A stretch of 28,315 bases of DNA from CAZQEC01 sp964591565 (GCA_964591565.1 CAZQEC010000009.1:1-28315); one strand, 5' to 3'. Shown: positions 22,202-28,315, numbered from the stretch's first letter. The notes: generated by a model not told the origin, from the letters alone. Numbers and translations: made by a program.

Positions 22202-23339
22202 ATAGATGCCCATACAACGTGCACAAATTGTCCGCATGCTCAATGATGACGGCGTTACCGTAGCCACCGAAGTACTGTTGCAGGCGAATGGTGCCAGCGG
22301 CCGCGGCACGAATTGGCGCGCCGGGGTACTGTTGAATATCAATGCCATTATGAATCGCTCCGCGATACGCCCCCGCCCGCGCGAAATCGGTCATGCCATA
22401 TCCTTGAGTTATATTATAATCCGAAAGGGGCCACTCCAATTTACCCCCTAGCAAACTAGTCGGATTAACTGTCTGATCAAATTCGCAGTTTTTGAGCACG
22501 GTAAAGTGCAAATGCGAGCCAGTGGAGTTGCCGGTGTTGCCTTGATAGCCAATTACATCGCCTTGTTTAACTGGCTTATTTAAACCCCCCACAAATTTAC
22601 CACCCTGCCGCGACTTTGCCAAAGCGGCTTGAATTAACGCCTCCACCTCACGTTCCCGATCGGCTAATTTGGCCTCCTCTTCCTTAATATCAGCAATGGC
22701 GGCGGTTGTGTTAGCCAACACATTATTTTTACGTTTTTGTTCGGATTCAAGGCCATTTTTTTGAGCGGTCTGTTGATTTTTGAGCTGGCTTAATTTGGCC
22801 TGTTTTTCTTCCAATTTTGTTTTTGTGGCGGAGATTTCACCGCGAACACGTTCCTCTTCACCAACCAATTTATCAAACTCGGCGTTTAGAGAGTCGCGAT
22901 ATTGCCGAATTTCGACTTGTTCACTAATGTTACGAGCCGCAACTGTTTCAAGTAATGGAGATTCAGACACGATCACTTGGTACAAATCACCCAATAAAAT
23001 TTCTAATTGATCTTTCAGACCGGTTAATTTTTCCTCAGATTGATTAAGCGCGGTGGTGGTAGACTCTAGATCACTATTGGTTTCATCTAGGTGAGTCGTA
23101 GTGGAATTGAGCGCTGACGCGGTAGCATTAATGTTGGAATTGATACGCTTCAATAAAGCGTCCAGCACAGCCGCGTCGGCTTCTTTTTTTTGCCGATCTT
23201 TTTTGAGTTGCGCTTCTTTTTTACGCGTCGCCTCAAGCTCTTTTTGCAATTGCGCTGGCGTTGCGGCTATCACAGCAGTCCCTGATAGCAGAATGAGTAC
23301 AACAGAAAGCACTAAAATGATCATTCGACGTTTGGACAT
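22197..23339 (-). CDS. Secreted coiled-coil M23 (LytM) peptidase with apparently permuted catalytic domain
   Basis: A 380-residue predicted murein endopeptidase or amidase activator (EnvC/MepM-like). A signal peptide (1-25) is followed by coiled coils (about 28-110 and 140-245) and then the LytM region. Its elements come in reversed order. First comes KQGDVIGYQGNTGNSTGSHLHF (HxH at 276/278) with VNP. Then comes WPLSDYNITQGYGMT, HNGID (His330, Asp334), GYGNAVIIEH (368) and finally YGHLS (His378) at the very C-terminus. In standard M23 proteins HxxxD comes first and HxH last. All zinc and catalytic residues are present, so the domain looks circularly permuted, not truncated. I start at the ATG at 23339; the open frame adds 6 codons that would lie in the promoter. 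Confidence 0.88.
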   Translation of the reverse strand: MSKRRMIILVLSVVLILLSGTAVIAATPAQLQKELEATRKKEAQLKKDRQKKEADAAVLDALLKRINSNINATASALNSTTTHLDETNSDLESTTTALNQSEEKLTGLKDQLEILLGDLYQVIVSESPLLETVAARNISEQVEIRQYRDSLNAEFDKLVGEEERVRGEISATKTKLEEKQAKLSQLKNQQTAQKNGLESEQKRKNNVLANTTAAIADIKEEEAKLADREREVEALIQAALAKSRQGGKFVGGLNKPVKQGDVIGYQGNTGNSTGSHLHFTVLKNCEFDQTVNPTSLLGGKLEWPLSDYNITQGYGMTDFARAGAYRGAIHNGIDIQQYPGAPIRAAAAGTIRLQQYFGGYGNAVIIEHADNLCTLYGHLS

Positions 23340-23345
23340 AACTTT

Positions 23346-23354
23346 ATTATAGCA
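23346..23354 (-). promoter_or_regulatory. Extended -10 (TGC-TATAAT) of the M23 gene
   Basis: TATAAT at 23351-23346 with TGC at 23354-23352 is followed by 6 nt and then the ATG at 23339. Transcription should start on the start codon. The box is formed partly by the end of a hairpin repeat unit. Confidence 0.65.
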
Positions 23355-23433
23355 CATAGGATACTTCCGTAGTGCTAAGTGCGACGGATTTCATCCTAGG
23401 CACTATAGCACATAGGACGAAGTCCGGAGTGCT
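23351..23433 (-). repeat. Array of three covarying hairpin repeats
   Basis: Units at 23351-23376, 23378-23404 and 23407-23433. Each has a 5-bp outer stem (AGCAC/GTGCT or AGTGC/GCACT), a 3x3 internal loop, an inner stem (GGA/TCC, GGAT/ATCC, GGAC/GTCC) and a 3-4 nt loop. Read on the minus strand, the first two units match 27495-27548 with about four differences in 57. Confidence 0.75.
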
Positions 23434-23546
23434 AATTTAACGTAGTGAAATATACTCTTTTTTTGGACAGTTACCCACTCTTTTGTTACGACAAAACGAC
23501 AATTTGTGGTACAGTGCCAATATCTCGTCCGAAAAAGGATAAAATC

Positions 23547-23765
23547 ATGCCCGATTGTGAGCAGAAGGAGCAGATTGCGGCTGACACCGCTCAATGCCGC
23601 AGGGACATTGCTCTCGACAGTGCGAGATTTCGTCGACAACTCCGCAGAGTGCGAAAAGAACGAGATTTACCGATTAAGTCGCCGACAGATTCTACAGGCA
23701 TATCTGCTGATTCAGCCGAAGATATTATGGGCGACGGTCAGTTCGACGGGTGGTTGGTGGTGTAA
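23547..23765 (+). CDS. Small hydrophilic protein, unknown
   Basis: A 72-residue open frame starting MPDCEQKEQ, with AAGGA 8 nt upstream of the ATG. It has an Arg-rich helical middle (about 19-42) and an acidic, Ser/Asp-rich C-terminal half; I recognise no family. The frame is open further upstream, but the ribosome site favours this start. The main support that it is expressed is a strong Rho-independent terminator that overlaps its stop codon. It is divergent from the M23 gene and isolated from other plus-strand genes. Confidence 0.55.
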   Translation: MPDCEQKEQIAADTAQCRRDIALDSARFRRQLRRVRKERDLPIKSPTDSTGISADSAEDIMGDGQFDGWLVV

Positions 23766-23792
23766 CACCGCCCCACCCTCTTTCTTTTTTCT
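23748..23792 (+). terminator. Rho-independent terminator overlapping the small gene's stop
   Basis: GGGTGG-TT-GGTGGTG (23748-23762) pairs with CACCGCCCCACCC (23766-23778): 13 pairs with a 2-nt bulge. The 3-nt loop is the TAA stop codon itself (23763-23765). TCTTTCTTTTTTCT follows. Confidence 0.7.
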
Positions 23793-23852
23793 ACATTAAT
23801 GTATTGTGACGAGCGCCAGCGAGCACTAACCACTTTGCAGAAATTTGCAATG

Positions 23853-23861
23853 TGGTATTAT
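23853..23861 (+). promoter_or_regulatory. Extended -10 (TGG-TATTAT) of the ferric-reductase-like gene
   Basis: TGG at 23853-23855 and TATTAT at 23856-23861, then 6 nt to the ATG at 23868. The mRNA is predicted leaderless; no ribosome site is visible. Confidence 0.55.
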
Positions 23862-23867
23862 TAAATT

Positions 23868-24533
23868 ATGCAACTATTAAAACACGGCATTGGCTACAGT
23901 TTTCCCTTTTTAATTACTTTTATTTTTTATGCATACTACTCTGATTGGGTTTTTAGTGCGCGTGAAATGCTCAAACTAACTGGTTTGGTGGCGATTGTCT
24001 TATTTTCATTCACTTTTGCGGTTGGACCGCTAGCCAAATTTATGGAGTGGGCGAATGCCTGGAAGGTATTTCGTAAATACTGGGGTGAAATGGCGGTGGT
24101 GGCTTCGACGGTGCATATAGTTTTGGCCATTGCCGTGCGTTACAAGTGGGATTTTGGGTTAATGTTCAGCACCCGCAACACCTATTGGATTGGGTTTTAT
24201 TTTGGCTTGGCGGCGTTTTTGTATTTTTTGTTTATGACCGTCATTTCAAATCAGTATGCAATACAAAAACTGGATCATCGCTGGAAGCAACTGCAGTCAT
24301 TAGGATATGTAGCTTTTACTATGGCAATTATTCATTTCATTCTGCTCGAAACTAGAAATGGCAATTTTATCATCCGCCGCCCACTCGGACGGGTTGCTTT
24401 TGCTCTAGCCATCGCGGTTTTAATTTTACGACTCTATGTGTGGATTTGGGCAACTTTGTCTGAACGCAAAAATCCCACATCTCCGCCAGATGCTACATCT
24501 AACACACCGCCGCCAACTTCCCCTCCAACTTAA
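23868..24533 (+). CDS. Ferric-reductase-like heme membrane protein (YedZ/MsrQ-type domain)
   Basis: A 221-residue protein with six or so transmembrane helices and a Pro/Thr-rich cytoplasmic tail (about 202-221). The pattern fits the ferric reductase-like transmembrane domain: KLTGLVAIVLFSFTFAVGPLAKF (about 36-58), YWGEMAVVASTVHIVLAI with His83, ISNQYAIQKLDHRWKQLQSLGYV (about 126-148), and AIIHFILL with His156. His83 and His156 are the likely heme ligands. Family members pass electrons across the membrane to periplasmic or extracellular partners; no MsrP partner is visible. Its stop codon abuts the stop of the convergent small gene with no spacing. Confidence 0.78.
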   Translation: MQLLKHGIGYSFPFLITFIFYAYYSDWVFSAREMLKLTGLVAIVLFSFTFAVGPLAKFMEWANAWKVFRKYWGEMAVVASTVHIVLAIAVRYKWDFGLMFSTRNTYWIGFYFGLAAFLYFLFMTVISNQYAIQKLDHRWKQLQSLGYVAFTMAIIHFILLETRNGNFIIRRPLGRVAFALAIAVLILRLYVWIWATLSERKNPTSPPDATSNTPPPTSPPT

Positions 24534-24770
24534 TTACTGACTAATTTTGTCAATCTCTGCAGAGACGCGTTTGCCAGCTTTGGCCGCGTTTTGACCGAAT
24601 TTTTTTAGCGCTACCTTAGCTTCTTTTTGCAACTTGGCCGCCACGTTTTTGACCTTAGCCCGATTTTTCGGATTGGTCATTGCTCCCGCCGCCAGCCCAG
24701 CCGCTACTCCAGCCGCCGCACCCAGCGCCGCCGCTACTTTTGGATCCATACCCTTTTTGGGTTGTGTCAT
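24534..24770 (-). CDS. Small Ala-rich glycine-zipper protein (YtxH-like)
   Basis: A 78-residue protein. A short N-terminus is followed by an Ala/Gly-rich membrane-compatible segment (about 12-30; AAALGAAAGVAAGLAAGAM) and then a Lys/Ala-rich amphipathic helix (about 34-78). This is the build of YtxH-type small stress proteins, but the assignment is by composition only. The start has GGAGG 6 nt upstream, and an extended -10 (TGA-TATAAT, 24803-24795) gives a normal short leader. This contrasts with the leaderless-looking neighbours. Confidence 0.75.
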   Translation of the reverse strand: MTQPKKGMDPKVAAALGAAAGVAAGLAAGAMTNPKNRAKVKNVAAKLQKEAKVALKKFGQNAAKAGKRVSAEIDKISQ

Positions 24771-24852
24771 ACTTTACCTCCATTTATTTACGTCATTATA
24801 TCACATTATTAATTGCGATAAGAACAATCGCCGGGATATAATCCACATTTTT

Positions 24853-24881
24853 TTGCAATAACACTAGCCACTTGTTACAAT
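24853..24881 (+). promoter_or_regulatory. Promoter of the lycopene cyclase operon
   Basis: TTGCAA (24853-24858), a 17-nt spacer with TGT at its end, and TACAAT (24876-24881), then 6 nt to the ATG at 24888. Predicted leaderless. Confidence 0.6.
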
Positions 24882-24887
24882 TAAATC

Positions 24888-25292
24888 ATGAATTTTGCCA
24901 TCGCTTTTTGGATCGGTATGACTGTCGGCGCACTTTGCGAGGCACTGATTGCTTGCTTCTACCATTTATTGACCCGTAAGCCGTTTGTAGCTCATCCACG
25001 TTTTGGCAACGCCAATAAATTTGCGCTCATTTCATTGCCTATCTGGGGAGTAATTGGGCTACTTGCGTCACAAAACTACAATTATGTTCTATTCTTTTTT
25101 ATCGTCGCAGTTGTAGGAACTGTTCTAGAGATGTCTTTTGGTTTTATGTTTAAACGCTTATTTGGAGTGACGCTTTGGGAATATCACAGAGGCAAAATTA
25201 CTCAGTATACAAGTTGGTATAGTATTCCTTATTGGGGAGGAGCATCTCTAGTCTTTCTCTCTTTGGCTAAATGGGTTGGGCTTCAATTATGA
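24888..25292 (+). CDS. Four-helix membrane protein resembling CmpB-type (PF06541) proteins
   Basis: A 134-residue membrane protein with about four helices (roughly 5-27, 45-62, 66-90 and 113-131). The segment VLEMSFGFMFKRLFGVTLWEYHRG...SWYSIPYWG (about 83-116), an acidic residue in a helix followed by LWEY and a re-entrant aromatic stretch, resembles the CmpB/putative ABC-transporter type IV family. I hold this loosely. It is the first gene of a three-gene operon; its TGA stop overlaps the next ATG. The two following genes are lycopene cyclase domains of similar size and topology, so a functional link to carotenoid or other lipid chemistry is plausible but unproven. Confidence 0.7.
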   Translation: MNFAIAFWIGMTVGALCEALIACFYHLLTRKPFVAHPRFGNANKFALISLPIWGVIGLLASQNYNYVLFFFIVAVVGTVLEMSFGFMFKRLFGVTLWEYHRGKITQYTSWYSIPYWGGASLVFLSLAKWVGLQL

Positions 25293-25612
25293 GTTTGATC
25301 ACCAATTATCCCTATTTGTATGTATTGATCATATTCGTATTTATACCATCGATAGTTATATGGTTAATTCATGGGCGATATTTATTCCGTTACCCCAAAA
25401 CATTTTTGTATAACACCGCCTTCGGCATAATTTGGGGATTGATATTTGATATAGTAGCGAGCCCTTTAATGGGAGTATGGGGTTACGACTACACACTATT
25501 TACCGCTAAACCACTTGGATTACCATTCGAGGAATATTTGTTTTTGCTTTTTGTACCACAATTATTGACCTCGCTGTTATTATTATTGCGTCGGAAGCTA
25601 CACCATGGATAA
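25289..25612 (+). CDS. Lycopene beta-cyclase single-domain subunit (CrtYc-like)
   Basis: A 107-residue, three-helix protein of the CarR/CrtYc-CrtYd lycopene cyclase domain family, whose members close the ionone rings of lycopene. The key motif is LPFEEYLFLLFVP with Glu81-Glu82, preceded by Asp54 and the WGYD turn (64-67), the usual D...W.Y...PxEE order. I place the start at 25289 (ATGA overlap with the previous stop); an in-frame ATG at 25271 would add 6 residues. It overlaps the next gene by 8 nt. Two such domains are normally needed, supplied here by separate genes. Confidence 0.82.
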   Translation: MSLITNYPYLYVLIIFVFIPSIVIWLIHGRYLFRYPKTFLYNTAFGIIWGLIFDIVASPLMGVWGYDYTLFTAKPLGLPFEEYLFLLFVPQLLTSLLLLLRRKLHHG

Positions 25613-25934
25613 ATACACATATTTGCTACTCGATTTTGTGTTTTTCGCCCCAGTTTATCTGTATTTGTTTCTTAATTATCGTGCCTTAATAAAGCAATAT
25701 CGGCGATTGTTATGGTTGGCGGCCCTTGGCGGAGCTGTGGTATTCTTCACCGCCGATTTGTACTCAATCCATATTAACGCCTGGTATTTTAGTCATTCAA
25801 AAACATTGGGAATATTTCTTGATAAAGCCCCGATCGAAGAGTTGCTGTGGCCAATTTTGGCCGCCGTGATGAGCGCAATAATTACGGTTGTTCTGGCAGA
25901 TGAAGAAGACAAAAACCGTGCACTGAAGAAATAA
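25605..25934 (+). CDS. Lycopene beta-cyclase single-domain subunit (CrtYd-like)
   Basis: A 109-residue, three-helix membrane protein, the second half of a heteromeric lycopene cyclase. It repeats the fingerprint of its neighbour: Asp51, Trp60 in INAWYF, and APIEELLWP with Glu78-Glu79. Its ATG overlaps the upstream gene by 8 nt. The tail is charged (ADEEDKNRALKK). No phytoene synthase, desaturase or rhodopsin gene is in the window, so the source of lycopene, or an alternative substrate, is unknown. Confidence 0.83.
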   Translation: MDKYTYLLLDFVFFAPVYLYLFLNYRALIKQYRRLLWLAALGGAVVFFTADLYSIHINAWYFSHSKTLGIFLDKAPIEELLWPILAAVMSAIITVVLADEEDKNRALKK

Positions 25935-26032
25935 GCATTACAATCAGGTTTTAATATTTTTTTCGGTTTGATTAGAAATTAGACATTCAAATTTTGGATT
26001 TGACTCATCATTCATAATTCATCATTTCCATA

Positions 26033-26061
26033 TTGCTTCTCCCCCTTAAGCGTTATACAAT
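26033..26061 (+). promoter_or_regulatory. hisS promoter
   Basis: TTGCTT (26033-26038), a 17-nt spacer, TACAAT (26056-26061), then 6 nt to the ATG at 26068. No ribosome site fits, so the mRNA is predicted leaderless. Confidence 0.6.
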
Positions 26062-26067
26062 GTACTC

Positions 26068-27447
26068 ATGGAAAAACCCCGCAGTTTGCAAGGATTTCGT
26101 GATTATTTACCCGCCACTATGCGGGTGCGCCAGCATTTGCTCGATACGGTGCGGGGCGTTTACGAATCTTACGGCTATGCACCACTGGACACCCCGGCGC
26201 TTGAGTTTAAAGAACTGTTGACAGGCAAATACGGCGATGACGAAAAATTAATTTACCATTTCAAAGATCACGGCGGACGTGAGGTGGCTTTGCGTTATGA
26301 TTTAACGGTGCCACTGGCACGAGTGGTCAGCACCAATCACGATTTGCCACGCCCGTTTAAGCGCTACCAAATGGGGCCGGTTTGGCGAGCCGATTCGCCC
26401 CAAGCCGGGCGTTTCCGCGAGTTTATGCAGTTTGATGTCGATTGCGTTGGCACTAATTCACCGCTGGCAGATGCCGAGATATTGATGATTATGCACGATT
26501 GTTTGTCAGCGCTCGGATTCAAATCAACCCGTTCGACTCCCGGTCTAAAATACCGGGATATGCTCAGGGTTGATACTGAGCGGCACTTATTACCCCGATT
26601 TAAAAATCAGGGTTTGGTGCCGTCGAATGTATCAAAATTTACAATTCGCGTCAGTCACCGCGGCGTGTTTGGCGCTGTTTTGCGCGCACTCAAAGTACCG
26701 AGCGAGCATCACACTACGGTTTTGCGACTGGTGGATAAAATTGACAAAGTTGGCGCGGGCGAAATTAAGGCAAAATTATTAGAAATAGTGCCAAAACCGA
26801 TTATTTCGCAAATGTTTGAGCTATTTGATCAGAGTGGCAAAGATTTAATTGGCCACCTCCATTCAATTTTATCTCACGACCAAGCGGGATTAGATGCTGT
26901 TAGTAATTTGAGTGATATATTCAACCTTGTATCAGATTTAGATTCAATCAAAATCGATTTATCAATCGTGCGTGGCTTAAGTTACTACACCGGGCTTATT
27001 TATGAAGCGGTGTTAGACGATCATCCCGGTCTTGGATCAGTGTACGCGGGTGGGCGTTACGACGACTTAATGCGCGATTTAGCTGGGGTGGATATGCCGG
27101 CTGTAGGTACATCGCTTGGGGTTGATCGTTTAATGACCGTTTTGTCTACATCTGACGTTGATGCATCGCCCATTGTGCTGACCGTTTTTGGCGGATTTGA
27201 GTCCGATGCCTTACAATTATCCACTACTCTTCGCCAAGCCGGGCTTAATGTTGCTTTAGCTTTTGGACAGGAAAAATTAGGTAAACAGTTGCATTACGCC
27301 GACAATTTGGGCGCAAGAGTAACCCTCATTTTTGGCGAGCCAGAAATTTTGGCTGGGAAGGTTGTAGTGCGCAATATGAAAAGCGGCGAACAGACGGAGT
27401 TTAGATTGGATCAACTAGACGATTTGATTTCGGCACTAAAAAAGTGA
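26068..27447 (+). CDS. hisS: Histidyl-tRNA synthetase, with an internal insertion
   Basis: A 459-residue class II synthetase charging tRNA-His. Motif 1 lies in the N-terminal PRSLQGFRDYLP region. Motif 2 is KRYQMGPVWRADSPQAGRFREF. The HisA block is RGLSYYTGLIYE (Arg302 kept; the usual Asp is Ser305). Motif 3 is GTSLGVDRL. A C-terminal anticodon-binding domain (about 368-459) follows. The sequence is of the archaeal/eukaryotic-like type (FTIRVSHRG). Length exceeds the usual 420-430 because about 36 residues (about 153-189) are inserted between ALGFKS and KFTIRV; the DNA there is a palindromic element in frame. The insertion lies outside the catalytic motifs, and the frame is open, so the enzyme is probably active. 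Confidence 0.94.
   Translation: MEKPRSLQGFRDYLPATMRVRQHLLDTVRGVYESYGYAPLDTPALEFKELLTGKYGDDEKLIYHFKDHGGREVALRYDLTVPLARVVSTNHDLPRPFKRYQMGPVWRADSPQAGRFREFMQFDVDCVGTNSPLADAEILMIMHDCLSALGFKSTRSTPGLKYRDMLRVDTERHLLPRFKNQGLVPSNVSKFTIRVSHRGVFGAVLRALKVPSEHHTTVLRLVDKIDKVGAGEIKAKLLEIVPKPIISQMFELFDQSGKDLIGHLHSILSHDQAGLDAVSNLSDIFNLVSDLDSIKIDLSIVRGLSYYTGLIYEAVLDDHPGLGSVYAGGRYDDLMRDLAGVDMPAVGTSLGVDRLMTVLSTSDVDASPIVLTVFGGFESDALQLSTTLRQAGLNVALAFGQEKLGKQLHYADNLGARVTLIFGEPEILAGKVVVRNMKSGEQTEFRLDQLDDLISALKK
26523..26635 (+). repeat. 108-nt in-frame multi-hairpin insertion in hisS
   Basis: Flanked by direct repeats ATCAA (26523-26527 and 26631-26635), 108 nt apart. The ends pair: CGTTCGAC (26530-26537) with GTCGAATG (26622-26629). 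Between them lie three hairpins: TCCCGGT/ACCGGGA (26538-26544 with 26552-26558), GCTCAG/CTGAGC (26562-26567 with 26576-26581), and CCC-GATTT/AAATC-GGG (26593-26612). Removing one repeat plus the insert leaves GFKSKFTIRV, the expected HisRS text. Confidence 0.75.
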
Positions 27448-27494
27448 TAGTCAAACCGTTATTGTTGGCGTTTAGCATATAAATTGATTAATAT

Positions 27495-27600
27495 AGTGCT
27501 TAGGATGCAATCCGTCGCACTTAGCACTACGAAAGTATTCTATGTGCTATAGTGACGAGTACGAGGAGCCACTTAGCACTACGAAAGTATTCTATGTGCT
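27495..27600 (+). repeat. Second cluster of covarying hairpin repeats
   Basis: Units at 27495-27521 (inner stem GGAT/ATCC), 27523-27548 and 27575-27600 (both GAA/TTC with loop AGTA). A 34-nt exact direct repeat spans 27518-27551 and 27570-27603; the 18 nt between look like a decayed unit. The last unit ends TGTGC-TATAAT, an extended -10 pointing at the kinase gene. The rest of 27448-27730 is A+T-rich spacer. Confidence 0.75.
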
Positions 27601-27730
27601 ATAATAATGTATTCCGCTATGATTCATTCATCATTTATAATTCGTCATTCATAAATTTGCATCGATGCATCGTCATAATTGTTAGACAAGATTATAATCA
27701 GTCAATAAAGAAAGATGTAAGTTATACACC

Positions 27731-28315
27731 ATGTGGTACATTGGACTCGACGTTGGGGGGACGCACATTGACTTGGTGGCGCTAAATGATAGCGGCATGC
27801 AGGTCGAAGCGCATCATACGCAAAACTTAAGTGAGTTGGCTGAAGATATGGCACCGCGTTTTGTGGAGGAACTAATGCGTGAAGCACAGATTAAACATAA
27901 TAACATAAAAACTGTGGCTGTGAGTTGGAAACATGGGCGAAATGATGAACGTGTTTTAACCATGATACGTAGTTTTGCCAAGCATAAACTAAAAGCAGAA
28001 GTAATGTGGGACGCTGAAGCGGCTTTTATTGGCGCTTTGCCCGATGGTGTTGGTATGGTAGTTGCAGTGGGCACTGGCGCGGTTGTTTATGGTCGCTCGA
28101 CCCATAGAGTCGTGATGACTAGTGGCGGCTGGTCGGCGCTTCTGGGTGACCCTGGATCTGCGTTTTCACTCGGAAAAAAAGCGCTGGTAGCGGCTTTGCG
28201 TGCCTCAGATAAAAGCGGGCCCACAACTCGTCTGCTTGAAGGAGTGCAAACTGCGACCAAAATGAAGTTAGACGAATTGGTTATATTAGCTGATGCTCAC
28301 ATTGAGCGCGCTATT
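27731..28315 (+). CDS. BadF/BadG/NAGK-type ASKHA kinase or ATPase, 3' end outside window
   Basis: The first 195 codons of an actin-fold (ASKHA) phosphotransferase. The phosphate-1 loop GLDVGGTHIDLV (5-16) is clear. Phosphate-2 is VVAVGTGAVVYG (about 114-125), after DAEAAFIGALPDG. GGWSALLGDPGSAFSLGKKAL (about 135-155) is the pattern of the N-acetylglucosamine kinase/BadF family. Substrate is unknown: amino-sugar phosphorylation is the commonest role, activation of a radical dehydratase the other. The ATG at 27731 gives the normal N-terminus; no strong ribosome site is visible. The gene follows the hairpin repeat cluster. Confidence 0.85.
   Translation, partial: MWYIGLDVGGTHIDLVALNDSGMQVEAHHTQNLSELAEDMAPRFVEELMREAQIKHNNIKTVAVSWKHGRNDERVLTMIRSFAKHKLKAEVMWDAEAAFIGALPDGVGMVVAVGTGAVVYGRSTHRVVMTSGGWSALLGDPGSAFSLGKKALVAALRASDKSGPTTRLLEGVQTATKMKLDELVILADAHIERAI

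Noticed and set aside
22440..22600. Truncated M23 pseudogene
   Set aside because: Every catalytic element is present once; only the order is changed, and signal peptide, coiled coil and promoter are intact.
26520..26640. Frameshift or pseudogene in hisS
   Set aside because: The extra block is exactly 36 codons, the frame stays open and all motifs downstream are intact, so an in-frame insertion explains it better.
27495..27603. CRISPR array
   Set aside because: Units are contiguous or decayed hairpins of varying stem sequence without equal-length unique spacers, and no cas gene is present.
27601..27660. Small frame starting ATG after the last hairpin unit
   Set aside because: Short, made of simple repeated sequence, with the ATG only one base after the -10 box.

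Overview
The window looks like a chromosomal segment of a Patescibacteria/CPR-type bacterium. The reasons are compact gene packing with ATGA overlaps, an archaeal-like HisRS, a very short TsaB, RNase Y with a YmdB phosphodiesterase, LCP and M23 envelope enzymes without a visible outer-membrane system, large membrane-anchored beta-propeller proteins, and intergenic spaces full of palindromic repeats. UGA is a normal stop. I cannot assign a class.

Layout. 1-3493 (minus) is an operon of a membrane-anchored propeller protein followed by rpiB, rpe and a class II fructose-bisphosphate aldolase that runs off the window: non-oxidative pentose phosphate and glycolytic carbon. 3536-4169 (minus) is a MntA/HepT toxin-antitoxin pair. 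4333-5194 (plus) holds two overlapping NUDIX hydrolases, then tRNA-Asp. 5569-12369 (minus) is a long envelope and tRNA-modification cluster: PH-domain membrane protein, large secreted propeller/Ig/OB protein, TsaE, TsaB, LCP ligase, a multi-pass protein and a PpiC foldase. tRNA-Pro, a YqfO-like small protein and tRNA-Arg follow. 13398-15707 (plus) is a 769-residue anchored surface protein. 15848-18657 (minus) is RNase Y, a four-helix membrane protein and YmdB. 18911-21330 (minus) is an accessory stretch with a diguanylate cyclase, an unrecognised protein and a GIY-YIG nuclease. 21331-22196 is repeat-rich and hides a 48-residue, 9-cysteine metallothionein-like gene. 22197-23339 (minus) is an M23 peptidase. 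23547-25934 carries small or membrane proteins, including a cytochrome-like ferric reductase domain and two single-domain lycopene cyclases. hisS and the start of a BadF/NAGK-type kinase close the window.

Main points of interest. The LytM/M23 domain appears circularly permuted (HxH half before the HxxxD half). hisS carries a 108-nt in-frame multi-hairpin insert flanked by a 5-nt direct repeat, like a palindromic element living inside an essential gene. A family of about 26-nt hairpins with covarying stems occurs in two clusters, one of which supplies the M23 promoter. Several genes have an extended -10 box placed 6-8 nt before the start codon, implying leaderless mRNAs. The rny and PH-protein leaders hold striking hairpins. 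All functional statements rest on reading motifs by eye; no searches were run.
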